Source: Pseudomonadota bacterium (GTDB lineage: Bacteria; Desulfobacterota; Desulfobacteria; Desulfobacterales; RPRI01). Taken from it: a stretch of 64,000 nt of DNA. Shown piece after piece: positions 1-8,358 of this stretch. A program made the translations under genes and the position numbers. The stretch spans positions 1 through 64,000 of the forward strand of contig JAHITX010000111.1 of NCBI GenBank assembly GCA_018817425.1, given 5' to 3'. Position 1 is the stretch's first letter; each line of letters begins with the position of its first letter. The notes beneath the pieces were generated by a model. That model was not told where the DNA came from. It did no database searches and was given only the letters and a program-made list of their open reading frames with translations.

Positions 1-151
1 TCAAAGAGCTGATAACACCGGCCTTAAGATCCCCATAGTTAGTAAGAGCCTTACCGATAGTTACTTTTCCGTGCTTATCAATGATAACCGTGTCGGTAAA
101 GGTTCCCCCGGTATCTATACCAATAATATATTTTTCCTTTTCTTCTGCCAT
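1..151 (-). CDS. Hydantoinase-A / acetone-carboxylase-type protein, N-terminus only
   Basis: Only the first 50 residues lie in the window; the gene continues past base 1. The N-terminus MAEEKEKYIIGIDTGGTFTD carries the GIDTGGTFTD phosphate-binding motif of the hydantoinase/oxoprolinase A family (Hydant_A_N). That family includes ATP-dependent hydantoinases, 5-oxoprolinase and the large subunits of acetone and acetophenone carboxylases. Such proteins phosphorylate a carbonyl or amide and then hydrolyse or carboxylate it. The gene starts 14 bp after the stop of the preceding reductase/dehydratase subunit and is on the same strand, so it is probably the next gene of that operon. The fragment is too short to tell a carboxylase from a hydrolase. 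Confidence 0.8.
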   Translation of the reverse strand, partial: MAEEKEKYIIGIDTGGTFTDTVIIDKHGKVTIGKALTNYGDLKAGVISSL

Positions 152-165
152 ATTATTCTCCCCTT

Positions 166-1434
166 TTAATTTGATCTTTGTCCTACTCTATCAGATAATA
201 TCTCAATAAATTCCTTTAATTTTACCTGCATCTCTTCTACAGTAACAAAAGTCGGATCCATTATATCGCAATCTACTACCAGTGTCTGAATCCCCGCTTG
301 TTCGCTTAAAGCGTCTTTTAAAGATCTTATAATTCCTGACTGACGGCAGGCATTCTGAGCCCAGAACACTGCCCCATCAATCTTATAGTCCTTAACCACC
401 TGAATGGAATCATTTATAAAGTCTTTGGAAGAACCCATTATACATCTGGTCATAGGTGCATTAAAATATCTCTTTGCCAATGCTTCCAATGGGTCCGAAG
501 GATCCATCTCATCTTTTCCCCATTGAAAAACAATGCTTTCATTAACAAAAAGAGCTCCATAATCCTTTGCCAGCCAGTCCTGAAGCTTAAACGAAAACTG
601 CGGAGGCATAAAAAGGTCCAGCAGCCTTAGTTTTTCATTGGGAATCGCCCCAATACCTTTTTCGACCCTGGCTTTAACTTCATCTCTTACAATCGTAAAC
701 CATTTCACACCTTCCGGAGTCCCGGCGTTAATCCAATACATCCAATAAGACTGCCATGCCCTTCGGCTCTCCATCGGAGAGGGAACAGCTTTTCGCAACT
801 CAGCTATCTCTATGTAAAGGCGCGTCATTTCAGCAGTCATTGCCATATTTTCTTTCAGACGATCCCAGTCCATCTTCCGACCGGTTACCTTTTCTACAAA
901 TTCAATCAGCCGTCCGAATTCATTTGCCAGGTATTTAACCCCTCTTTCCGAATTTTCCCATGGAACATCAATGAAATAGTCAGGAACATCATACATATCT
1001 GCTGAGACCCCTCCACTTGAGGCAAAAGCATCGCAACCGGCTCCCATATGGACAATAAATTTCGGTTTTGGAAACCACTTTTCAACAAAATGCCCCAGCT
1101 GTATTCTGTGAGCCGAACATGTTTCTAAAGGAACTCCATATCCACGGCTTGTGTCCATGGCCTCTTTGTAATTGCGGGTACATACGGTCATTGCACCACT
1201 TGACGAAACTATAAGGACAGGAACCATGTCCATGGCATGAAATATTTCAGGCGGAACAAAAGTGCTGTGGGCGGCAATTTCTTTCCCCGACCTCATTGCC
1301 TCAGTAACTTTTTGGAAATATGAAGTATATAGCTCGTAATAAGCTTTTTCCCCGCTTGATTTTACTTTAGGCAACACATGGTCTGTTATATCTTCTAAAT
1401 TTTTAACCGCCTTAAACCATAAATCTTGGTTCAT
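166..1434 (-). CDS. BcrB/BzdO-like subunit of a benzoyl-CoA reductase / 2-hydroxyacyl-CoA dehydratase
   Basis: This 422-residue protein belongs to the HgdA/HgdB (2-hydroxyacyl-CoA dehydratase D-component) family. Enzymes of this type take single electrons, activated by ATP hydrolysis on a partner protein, and deliver them to an aromatic or 2-hydroxyacyl thioester. Conserved cysteines that could hold the active-site cluster are visible in ETCSAHR (near residue 106), GAGCDAF (near 135) and NACRQS (near 360). The length fits BcrB/BzdO (about 430-450 residues). I chose the ATG at 1434 because AAAGGG sits about 8 bp upstream and it follows the stop of the previous gene by 4 bp; a longer frame opens 30 bp earlier. 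Together with the next three genes it gives the four-subunit set of an Azoarcus (Bzd)-type class I reductase. A dehydratase cannot be excluded. Confidence 0.8.
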   Translation of the reverse strand: MNQDLWFKAVKNLEDITDHVLPKVKSSGEKAYYELYTSYFQKVTEAMRSGKEIAAHSTFVPPEIFHAMDMVPVLIVSSSGAMTVCTRNYKEAMDTSRGYGVPLETCSAHRIQLGHFVEKWFPKPKFIVHMGAGCDAFASSGGVSADMYDVPDYFIDVPWENSERGVKYLANEFGRLIEFVEKVTGRKMDWDRLKENMAMTAEMTRLYIEIAELRKAVPSPMESRRAWQSYWMYWINAGTPEGVKWFTIVRDEVKARVEKGIGAIPNEKLRLLDLFMPPQFSFKLQDWLAKDYGALFVNESIVFQWGKDEMDPSDPLEALAKRYFNAPMTRCIMGSSKDFINDSIQVVKDYKIDGAVFWAQNACRQSGIIRSLKDALSEQAGIQTLVVDCDIMDPTFVTVEEMQVKLKEFIEILSDRVGQRSN

Positions 1435-1438
1435 AGCA

Positions 1439-2596
1439 TTAACCCTTTCTTTTTTTTTCTTCAATCATCTCAATAAAAGCCTGCACCCGCGTCTTGATCT
1501 GGCCTGTGGCGGCCATGCCATATTCCAGATCCAATCTTAGCGAAGGGATGCCGCGGGTTTCAAATCTTTTGCTGAGACGAACCTCATCATAAATATGCGG
1601 AGCACAATAACGTACTACGCCGGTTATCATGCCATCAATATGGAAATCCTCGGCCATTTGTAGTATTCTGTCAAACCTCGGCTCGGATGGGGCCATACGA
1701 GGCGCAGGAAATTTATTTAAATAATGACGGGTAATAGCCAACAATGGATCAAGATTTTCATCTTCACTAACAAGATCCATAAAACTCATAGATCCGTTAA
1801 GAAGAGAATCCGCCACAACTATACTTCCAAGATCCTCAATCCCTTTTATATATTCCGAATTATGCAAAGCTGTTCCATTAATCATCAAACGCAGGCCGCC
1901 ATTCAATGCCCTGTCAGAAGTACTTGCCTCATCAATCAATTCTTTCAATAAAACATTAAAAGCTTTTCTGGGCATCATGGCAGATGCATTATAGATCTCA
2001 AAAACTTCCGCTCCCGTAATGGGAGGATTATCTTTTTTTCTCAAATCAAATAATTGATTAAAAAGCTTTCTGGTTTGATTATAGGTTTTGATGGCTTCCT
2101 GCAAAGCCTCATTCGTTATCTTTTTCTGAAAGGCACGCTCAATATTTGCTATAAATTCTTTTATATTTTCATAATAGAACTCTTCAGCCTCCGGAATATT
2201 TTTATGAGGAGTATGTAAAAAAAACATTGCCGGAATAGGCTTATATCTTTCCCAGACATCATACAACCGTCTGGTTCCATCACAATAGGGAGTTGTCATC
2301 ACTCCGTCCAGAAAATCGTAGCCTCCTTTAAGAGCTACTTCATATATGCTCCTCATATGAGAACAGGTATAAATATGAAGATATGAATTTGCATCATCAA
2401 GAGGAACTTCGCCGTAGGGTCCTCTTAACCAGACCGGCAATGCTCCGGCGGCAGATAATATCTCTTCAGGAATATCCCCGCCAAAAAAACCGATCACCTT
2501 CCCACCGCTTTTTTTCCACTCTTTTATCGGTGAAGCAAAAGGGAATTCTTTGTTAATCTCCTCAAATGGAGATAATGTTTTTAATAGTTGAGACAT
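1439..2596 (-). CDS. BcrC/BzdN-like subunit of a benzoyl-CoA reductase / 2-hydroxyacyl-CoA dehydratase
   Basis: The 385-residue product is the second HgdB-family subunit and matches BcrC/BzdN in length (about 386). Family cysteine motifs are visible: YTCSHMRSIYE (near 109), TTPYCDGTRR (near 133) and VRYCAPHIYDE (near 330), the last followed by RLDLEYG. In the family such cysteines ligate the catalytic iron-sulfur cluster of the heterodimer. It is translated just upstream of the 422-residue subunit with a 4-bp gap, so the two are surely co-expressed. A 160-bp space with a possible promoter precedes it. Substrate is unknown; the mutase and electron-transfer genes upstream argue for a dedicated acyl-CoA pathway rather than an amino-acid fermentation. 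Confidence 0.8.
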   Translation of the reverse strand: MSQLLKTLSPFEEINKEFPFASPIKEWKKSGGKVIGFFGGDIPEEILSAAGALPVWLRGPYGEVPLDDANSYLHIYTCSHMRSIYEVALKGGYDFLDGVMTTPYCDGTRRLYDVWERYKPIPAMFFLHTPHKNIPEAEEFYYENIKEFIANIERAFQKKITNEALQEAIKTYNQTRKLFNQLFDLRKKDNPPITGAEVFEIYNASAMMPRKAFNVLLKELIDEASTSDRALNGGLRLMINGTALHNSEYIKGIEDLGSIVVADSLLNGSMSFMDLVSEDENLDPLLAITRHYLNKFPAPRMAPSEPRFDRILQMAEDFHIDGMITGVVRYCAPHIYDEVRLSKRFETRGIPSLRLDLEYGMAATGQIKTRVQAFIEMIEEKKRKG

Positions 2597-2641
2597 AAAC
2601 TGTTCCTTTCTCTTATACTAAAGGGATAAACAGATTAAATT

Positions 2642-2669
2642 ATTAATCATTACCCCCGACATATGTCAA
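2642..2669 (-). promoter_or_regulatory. Possible internal sigma-70 promoter with palindrome
   Basis: On the minus strand TTGACA (2669-2664) is followed after 16 bp by ATTAAT (2647-2642). The perfect 10-bp palindrome GACATATGTC (2658-2667) overlaps the -35 box and could be an operator. It lies about 45 bp upstream of the reductase/dehydratase catalytic subunits, in the only sizeable gap within this part of the gene run. This is inferred from sequence only. Confidence 0.35.
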
Positions 2670-2756
2670 GATAAACGATTTTTTCAAAATTAACTAAAAG
2701 AACATCTGCATAAAGGCTTTAGATATATCTTTATGCAAATCTCTCCTATCTATAAA

Positions 2757-3545
2757 TCAGGCGGTTCGCCTACGCCTAAGCCTGTCAAAAGCAAAAAGAG
2801 CCGCCCCTATAGCTCCGATCAACTGCGGATCAGGAGCAATGAGAGGTTCAAGCCCTATCTTTTCCTTAATTTTTGCAACCACACCAGAATTTTTTGCAAC
2901 TCCTCCGGTAAGGCTGAAATCTTTCTCTACAGATACCTGGGCCAGCATGCTTGCGGCTACTTTGGCAATAGAATCATGCAAACCGGCAACAATATCGTTT
3001 TTGGGCACTCCATCCCTAAGCATGTTTAAGGCTTCGGTCTTCGCAAAGATAACACAAATCGTGCTGAATGAAATATTTTGCCGTGAAGAGAACGAAAGCT
3101 CACCTAGCTTGTCTACAGGAACCTCCAAGATATCGGCTATTACCTCAAGAAAACGGCCTGTTCCGCCAGCGCATTTGCTGTTTAATATAAAATTGGTCAG
3201 ACGTCCATCGCCATCACATTTAATGGCCTTTGAATCCTGGCCTCCGATATCCATGATTGTTCTTACCGTAGGGAAATACCAGTGTACCCCACGCGCATGG
3301 CATGATATCTCGGATACATGTTTCTCACCTCCGACAAACTGGAACCGGCCATAACCGGTCGGCATAATACTTTCCAGATCGGAAAGTTTCATACCGGCCA
3401 GTTTCAGTGCTTCATTTAATACTTTTATGCCAACATCAGGACCTTTTAAAATTGTTTCGCCTATGTGTGAGGAGATAATTTTATCTCCTTCCATAATAAC
3501 GGCTTTAGCGGTCCTTGAACCTATATCAATTCCTGCTACCGGCAT
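2757..3545 (-). CDS. BadF/HgdC-type ATPase, reductase/dehydratase activator subunit
   Basis: This 262-residue protein is a BadF/BadG/BcrA/BcrD family ATPase (ASKHA fold). It is expected to use ATP hydrolysis to push low-potential electrons from ferredoxin into the catalytic heterodimer. The family motifs are complete: AGIDIGSRTAK (residues 4-14), TGYGR, DIGGQDSKAI (near 95), SKCAGGTGRF (near 124) and STICVIFAKTE (near 163). The cysteines in the last two are the ones that hold the dimer-bridging [4Fe-4S] cluster in the family. Its start overlaps the end of a second BadF ATPase by 20 bp. Two unlike short ATPases of this size resemble BzdP/BzdQ, whereas dehydratases usually have a single homodimeric activator. 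That is the main argument for a reductase-type complex. Confidence 0.85.
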   Translation of the reverse strand: MPVAGIDIGSRTAKAVIMEGDKIISSHIGETILKGPDVGIKVLNEALKLAGMKLSDLESIMPTGYGRFQFVGGEKHVSEISCHARGVHWYFPTVRTIMDIGGQDSKAIKCDGDGRLTNFILNSKCAGGTGRFLEVIADILEVPVDKLGELSFSSRQNISFSTICVIFAKTEALNMLRDGVPKNDIVAGLHDSIAKVAASMLAQVSVEKDFSLTGGVAKNSGVVAKIKEKIGLEPLIAPDPQLIGAIGAALFAFDRLRRRRTA

Positions 3546-4383
3546 AGGCCTCTTCCTTACGACTAAAAATATGGTTTCGCCCTAAAACGGCAGCACCCAG
3601 CGCAACAACGAATTTGGGTTCTTGTGTTACATATACCTCGGCATTGATATGCTTATTAAAACTTCTTACAAAAGCCTGATTCAAAGAGACTCCACCACAT
3701 AAAAGAACAGGGGGAATCACCCTAACCTTTCCGGTTAAACCGACAACACGTGAGGCAAGTGATTCATGCAGCCCCGCCAGAATCTCAGACCTGGGAGGTG
3801 GCGGATCTTCAAAAGCATATGAAAGAATTTCCTGTTCGGCAAAAATGGTACAGGTACTTGCGATATCGATCCCTTTTTCCGCTTTCATAGCTTCTGCGGC
3901 CATTTCCTCCAAAGATAAACCCATAGCTTTTGCTATTGCCTCTAAAAATACTCCCCCGCCTGCAGCACATTTGTCGTTAACGGTAAAATCTTTTATCTGG
4001 CTTTGTTTATCCAGAGTAACGATTGTTGTATTTTCCGCTCCGACATCAATAATCGTTTTTACATCAGGAAAAAGCTCAAGGCCACCCTTAAACAAACACA
4101 TGTATAGGCCTTTTTTCATATCGGCAAACGGCAAGTCTCCGCCTGACCGGCTGGTGGCTACAACAAGATCTATATCCTCTCTTGATAATGAATTTGCTTC
4201 AAGCGCCTTTTCTATAGCTTTGGCAGCAACAACTTCCGACTTATCAGGCAAACTAAGAGAGTCACGATAAATGACGCCTTCATCGTTCAACAGAACCAAT
4301 TTTGTAGCAATACTTCCTATGTCAATGCCTATGATTTTCAATGTACCCAATTCATTAAAGACCTGCCTGAGGAGGTCCCGCAA
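3526..4383 (-). CDS. Second, divergent BadF-type ATPase subunit
   Basis: The 285-residue product is a second BadF-family ATPase, probably forming a heterodimer with its downstream neighbour. It retains IGIDIGSIATK (near 18-28), NDKCAAGGG and STCTIFAEQE with the two cluster cysteines. The usual DIGGQDxK motif reads DVGAENT, and the GYGR segment reads SRSGGD, so its nucleotide site is probably modified. The frame overlaps the upstream flavoprotein gene by 29 bp; a TTG 14 codons further in, directly before KIIGIDIGS, would remove the overlap and is a possible true start. It could be a structural partner rather than an active ATPase. Confidence 0.8.
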   Translation of the reverse strand: MRDLLRQVFNELGTLKIIGIDIGSIATKLVLLNDEGVIYRDSLSLPDKSEVVAAKAIEKALEANSLSREDIDLVVATSRSGGDLPFADMKKGLYMCLFKGGLELFPDVKTIIDVGAENTTIVTLDKQSQIKDFTVNDKCAAGGGVFLEAIAKAMGLSLEEMAAEAMKAEKGIDIASTCTIFAEQEILSYAFEDPPPPRSEILAGLHESLASRVVGLTGKVRVIPPVLLCGGVSLNQAFVRSFNKHINAEVYVTQEPKFVVALGAAVLGRNHIFSRKEEAYAGSRN

Positions 4384-5437
4384 TAAGAGTTTGCTTGCTT
4401 GCGCAAAGGCCTACATGTTTCCTGATGTCTTCTGACCCATTATAGTAAATATCGAAGGCAGCTCCTTCTCCTTTTATAGACCTTGCTATAGCGCTGCCTG
4501 CCCTGTATCCGGAATCTATGGCAACACTGATTCCTTCGCCATTTAAATATATGAGGCCCGCAGCTTCACCGGCAAGCAAGATCCTGCCTCCACCAAAGCA
4601 GAAATCGCCTCTTAAAAACATATCGTTCATAGCTGTGCCTTCACTTCTGACTTTATCGGCAAGCTTCATTTTGAATCTGGCGGCAAGGAAATCTTCAAAC
4701 TCCTTCATAAGACGTTTATAACCGCCTTTCATTTTAAAAGCCCCGACAACAAGAGTAAGAACATCGTCTTTCTTATGTATGCTTGCCATACAATCACCGA
4801 TATTGCCTAAAAAAACATACCAGGGCCCTTCTTTAAATTCGCCCGGATCTAAACATTTGTAATATACCTGATATACAACAAGCTCAGTCAGTCTTTCTTC
4901 AAAGGAAGGATCGAATGCTCTGCGCACAAGAGAATCACCCCCGTCTGCACCTACAAGATAAGAACATTCTATCCGGGTTTTTGAACCGCCCTGCATTACA
5001 TCCAGCTTAAGCTTATCTTTATCAGCGGTAAATCCGGAGAAACTGCATCTTTCTTTTATAACCGCCCCGGATTGTTTAAGCATCCAGTGGTCAAACTTAC
5101 CTCGCCATATATTTAGGAACTCTGGACTGAATTCCTTCCCGTCCTTGGGAATTTCCCACTCATACACAAAATTTCCGTCTTTTTCAGTCCAGGCAATAAT
5201 ATCATTCCGGTTTATAATTTTTGGATTGCAATATACACTTTCCGGAGGAAGTCCACCAAAATATTTTTCAAGCAAATCCCTTGTCTGTCCCATAAGGATA
5301 CCAGAGCAGCATTTATGCCTAGGGAGCTTTTTTCTTTCCAGAACCAGAGATTTAACACCATTATCGGATAAAGCCTTAGCGCATGCGGCACCAGCAGGCC
5401 CACCGCCTGCAATTACTACCTGATAATATTTTTCCAT
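4355..5437 (-). CDS. FAD-dependent oxidoreductase of the geranylgeranyl reductase family
   Basis: This 360-residue flavoprotein begins with a Rossmann FAD motif, VVIAGGGPAGAACAKAL (residues 7-23), followed by LERKKLPRHKCCSG, a signature of the geranylgeranyl reductase/digeranylgeranylglycerophospholipid reductase group. It has a YLVGADGGDSLVRR motif near 165 and the C-terminal FAD segment GRILLAGEAAG. Family members reduce isolated double bonds or act as aromatic monooxygenase-like flavoproteins. An oxygen-dependent hydroxylase is unlikely here because every neighbour is of anaerobic type. It lies between the ATPase genes and the U32-family pair, so it may supply or take electrons in the same pathway. 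The substrate is unknown. Confidence 0.75.
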   Translation of the reverse strand: MEKYYQVVIAGGGPAGAACAKALSDNGVKSLVLERKKLPRHKCCSGILMGQTRDLLEKYFGGLPPESVYCNPKIINRNDIIAWTEKDGNFVYEWEIPKDGKEFSPEFLNIWRGKFDHWMLKQSGAVIKERCSFSGFTADKDKLKLDVMQGGSKTRIECSYLVGADGGDSLVRRAFDPSFEERLTELVVYQVYYKCLDPGEFKEGPWYVFLGNIGDCMASIHKKDDVLTLVVGAFKMKGGYKRLMKEFEDFLAARFKMKLADKVRSEGTAMNDMFLRGDFCFGGGRILLAGEAAGLIYLNGEGISVAIDSGYRAGSAIARSIKGEGAAFDIYYNGSEDIRKHVGLCASKQTLIAGPPQAGL

Positions 5438-5492
5438 CGGTTGTATCTCCTAAAATAAAAACTATATTTCAAATATGAAATTTGATTTTTTA

Positions 5493-6314
5493 TTATACAG
5501 GCACATCCGGCTCAATAACCATACGGTTTATATGGTTATTTTCCAACACATCAGCAGAAGGTATATTTTCGTTTTTAAAAAACATGGTATTGCCTTTGCT
5601 TATCAATGGAACAGGCATTACCGAATGAACATGCTGAAATGTATATTTCTGGCATTCTTTCTTGCAGGGGAAAATTCCGATCTCATCCTCTTTTCCGGCA
5701 ATATCACAGGAATTTGCCAGACAAAGGCGTGTAGTAGTTATAAAGGCATACGGAACATACAAAGATGTATTAATAATACTATCACCAAGATTTAAATCCA
5801 ATCCCTGCAAAAGATTATCAAGCTCTATTCTCTTTATTTTATGATCAATCAGAAAATTTTGGTAAAGAGGACTGTCTAGTGAACAACCGCGAAAATAATT
5901 GAGAGTACTCTCCGGTAATGAATTCATAACCTCTTTTAACCTCGGGCCGCGTTTCATCTTGTTCAAAAGTCTTCCCATTACCGGTTCAAAGCTTTTATAC
6001 TTTTCATTAAGTATATTTAATACTCCCCAGTCATTAAAAACAACCTCACTATCCGGTTTAGTTTTTTCAATAACTTTCAAAAGGGGTTTTAATTTCTTTA
6101 TCCCTTCGTTTGTTACATAAGGAGTAAGAAAAGTAAAATCTATGTTTTTCTCCGAAACAAAATCAAGAACCTTCTCAAGCTTATTGACCGTGGGAAGCAG
6201 CCGCTGGCAAAACTCACAGCCAAAATAAATTCTCGAAAAACTTCCGTCGTAATGTTTCAGGTTATTTACTTTTGTAATATATAATGCCCGATCAATCGCT
6301 TTGCTGTCATCCAC
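5493..6314 (-). CDS. UbiV-like U32 family protein
   Basis: This 273-residue protein fits the UbiV branch of the U32 family. UbiV with UbiU forms an iron-sulfur complex that hydroxylates ubiquinone precursors without oxygen. The N-terminal segment IYFGCEFCQR (residues 29-38) lines up with the region of UbiV that has its first cluster cysteine. A downstream group, C-x4-C-x13-C-x3-C, ends in PCKKECQKY and corresponds to the remaining cluster ligands, with one extra cysteine. It lies 13 bp downstream of a UbiU-like gene. If the cell uses menaquinone (see the futalosine genes at 17.9-22.2 kb), a ubiquinone role is unlikely; oxygen-independent hydroxylation of a pathway intermediate is my inference. 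No UbiT-like lipid carrier is visible. Confidence 0.65.
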   Translation of the reverse strand: MDDSKAIDRALYITKVNNLKHYDGSFSRIYFGCEFCQRLLPTVNKLEKVLDFVSEKNIDFTFLTPYVTNEGIKKLKPLLKVIEKTKPDSEVVFNDWGVLNILNEKYKSFEPVMGRLLNKMKRGPRLKEVMNSLPESTLNYFRGCSLDSPLYQNFLIDHKIKRIELDNLLQGLDLNLGDSIINTSLYVPYAFITTTRLCLANSCDIAGKEDEIGIFPCKKECQKYTFQHVHSVMPVPLISKGNTMFFKNENIPSADVLENNHINRMVIEPDVPV

Positions 6315-6327
6315 TGAGAATATTCCT

Positions 6328-7329
6328 CTATGCTACTCTGACTTCAGGATAGTAACACATAGCAGTCCTGCACGGAAGTCTATAAACATATTTATAAAAT
6401 GCCCGTGTCTGTTCTATGTACTGCTGTCTTGAAATAGTTTTATCTTTTAAAAGTGTAAGCAACATCCTTATAAACTTAACATCATTAATTTTGCGTTTTA
6501 AATCATTACCCCGTCCGACTATTTTTACGCAATCAACCCCCATTTCAACAAAATCATAAAGGGCGCACGCTCCACAAGGAACATCATCCATATGAAGTCT
6601 GGTCCATACCTGCTGTCTTTTAAAAGCAATCTCAGCCTTATTACTATGCTCAATTGCTGATTTTGATTTTCTATTAGACAACTTGTCCGAATATAAACTT
6701 AAGCTATACGGGAGCATGCAGGAATTTTTGAATGAACTTTCCAATGACTGAACATGATCAAAAGTACAAAGGCCATCCACATTTGGACAACGGGAATTAA
6801 ATATGAAAACACACGTTTCTACGCCGGTTACATTTTTTACTATATCTCTTATTTCGTCGATGGTCAGATGTCTTTCAAAAATTACTTTATCAATCCCCAA
6901 TTTCTGCAAAAACTTAACAGTCTCAGAGTTAAAAATGGAAACTCCGGTGCTCACATTAATAGATGTGTCAAGACCGGCATCTTTTATAGCAAGGATAAGA
7001 TTCAGATCTGCAACTATAAATGAATCAACACCAGCATCAATAGCTTTTTTAATATAATCAAGCAGCATTGGATATTGATCCTGGGTATAAAAATGTTCAT
7101 TTATAGCAAGGTTCACCAATGCATTATATGAATGGGCAATAGAAACGGCTTCTTCTAAAGCATTGAAAGACTGAAGATTGCATATGGTTGCAGGCCGCCT
7201 ATTAATTGCTGCTATAGTATATCTGCTCAGCCATTTATCCCATATAACACCGCAATAAAGCTCGTTAGCCCCTGCTTTTATAACATCTTCTACATCATCC
7301 ACTTTATCTATAGGCGCCAGGATATTCAT
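6328..7329 (-). CDS. UbiU-like U32 family protein
   Basis: This 333-residue protein starts MNILAPIDKVDDVEDVIKAG, a typical opening of the U32 (collagenase-like) barrel. It carries cysteines in the order C-x6-C-x15-C-x47-C (SRCPNVDGLC, KNSC, DDVPC), close to the C-x6-C-x16-C-x38-C ligands of the UbiU [4Fe-4S] cluster as I remember them. The name peptidase U32 is misleading: characterised relatives are RNA or quinone hydroxylases. The gene overlaps the MeaB-type GTPase by 4 bp (ATGA), so translation is coupled to the B12 mutase module. It is expected to pair with the UbiV-like product next to it. Function in hydroxylation is inferred from family and context. Confidence 0.7.
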   Translation of the reverse strand: MNILAPIDKVDDVEDVIKAGANELYCGVIWDKWLSRYTIAAINRRPATICNLQSFNALEEAVSIAHSYNALVNLAINEHFYTQDQYPMLLDYIKKAIDAGVDSFIVADLNLILAIKDAGLDTSINVSTGVSIFNSETVKFLQKLGIDKVIFERHLTIDEIRDIVKNVTGVETCVFIFNSRCPNVDGLCTFDHVQSLESSFKNSCMLPYSLSLYSDKLSNRKSKSAIEHSNKAEIAFKRQQVWTRLHMDDVPCGACALYDFVEMGVDCVKIVGRGNDLKRKINDVKFIRMLLTLLKDKTISRQQYIEQTRAFYKYVYRLPCRTAMCYYPEVRVA

Positions 7330-8321
7330 TTGAGATTTTCCTGTTGTTTCAGATAAGACAAAAAGGTTTCCAATAGCACTTCTGCCTGTTGGCTTGGATT
7401 TTTATTATCTATTGAAACTTCTTTTATTCCTTGATCAAACTCTTTAGAATCGCTGGTAAATTTATCAAGATAACGCATAATTTTGTCTTCCATAATTTTA
7501 CAGATCTCGATCCGTATTCTTTTTTCTCTTCTTTGCTTAAGCTGACCGTTTTCTATCGAATAGTCTCTATACACCTCAAGCTCTTTCCAAAGCTCTTCTA
7601 TCCCTTTTTGTTGTACAGCTATTGTTTTAACCAGGACAGGCTCTCGTTCTCCATTCTTAGTGGCCCAATGCAGAGCGACTTTAAGAGAGGACGCTAACAT
7701 ATCGGCACCTGCCTGATCTGCTTTATTGAGTACAACGATATCTCCGATTTCCATTGTTCCGGCTTTCATTGCCTGGATTTCATCTCCCATTCCAGGACTT
7801 AGAACTACTACAACCGAATCAGCAAGTTTTGTAACTTCTATTTCAGCCTGACCGGCACCGACAGTCTCAACAAATATATAATCTTTCCCAAAGGCATCAA
7901 GGACATTGGCCACCCGATAGGTGGCCTCCGACAGTCCTCCCATTTCGCCTCTGGAGCCAAGGCTTCGTATAAAGACATTTTGCTTTGTGCCTAAATCTTC
8001 CATCATCCTTATACGATCGCCCAAAAGTGCTCCTCCGGTGAATGGGGAAGAAGGATCAATAGCTATAATAGCTACTTTTTTCCCACTTTGGTCTAATAAT
8101 CTTGCCAGTTTTCCCACTACAGTGCTTTTACCTGCTCCGGGTGCACCGGTAAAACCAATAACGTAGGCCTTTCCGCTATGAGGATAAACTTGCTTCATGA
8201 TCTCCGGAACTGAAGAATCATTTGCTTCAACTAATGTTATCAGTCTGGCTGTTGCTCTTACAGAGCCATTCAACATATCTCTTACCAGATCAGCGCTACT
8301 TTGTTTGGTTTTCAACGACAT
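7326..8321 (-). CDS. MeaB/ArgK-type GTPase, acyl-CoA mutase chaperone
   Basis: The 331-residue product is a G3E-family P-loop GTPase of the MeaB/ArgK/MMAA type. It protects and reloads adenosylcobalamin-dependent acyl-CoA mutases. Visible motifs are Walker A GAPGAGKST (near residue 57), DPSSPFTGGALLGDRIRM (near 91), ETVGAGQ (near 152) and NKAD (near 199). The glutamate-valine-glycine switch segment is intact. It sits 37 bp after the small B12-binding subunit and is followed without a gap by the UbiU-like gene. The location ties it to the divergent mutase encoded just upstream. Confidence 0.92.
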   Translation of the reverse strand: MSLKTKQSSADLVRDMLNGSVRATARLITLVEANDSSVPEIMKQVYPHSGKAYVIGFTGAPGAGKSTVVGKLARLLDQSGKKVAIIAIDPSSPFTGGALLGDRIRMMEDLGTKQNVFIRSLGSRGEMGGLSEATYRVANVLDAFGKDYIFVETVGAGQAEIEVTKLADSVVVVLSPGMGDEIQAMKAGTMEIGDIVVLNKADQAGADMLASSLKVALHWATKNGEREPVLVKTIAVQQKGIEELWKELEVYRDYSIENGQLKQRREKRIRIEICKIMEDKIMRYLDKFTSDSKEFDQGIKEVSIDNKNPSQQAEVLLETFLSYLKQQENLK

Positions 8322-8358
8322 CCCCCCTAAAAAGTATAAGCATAAATAATATCAAGAT

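Noticed and set aside
5493-7329. Collagenase-like proteases (peptidase U32)
   Set aside because: The cysteine patterns match the iron-sulfur hydroxylase branch of the family; no protease context.
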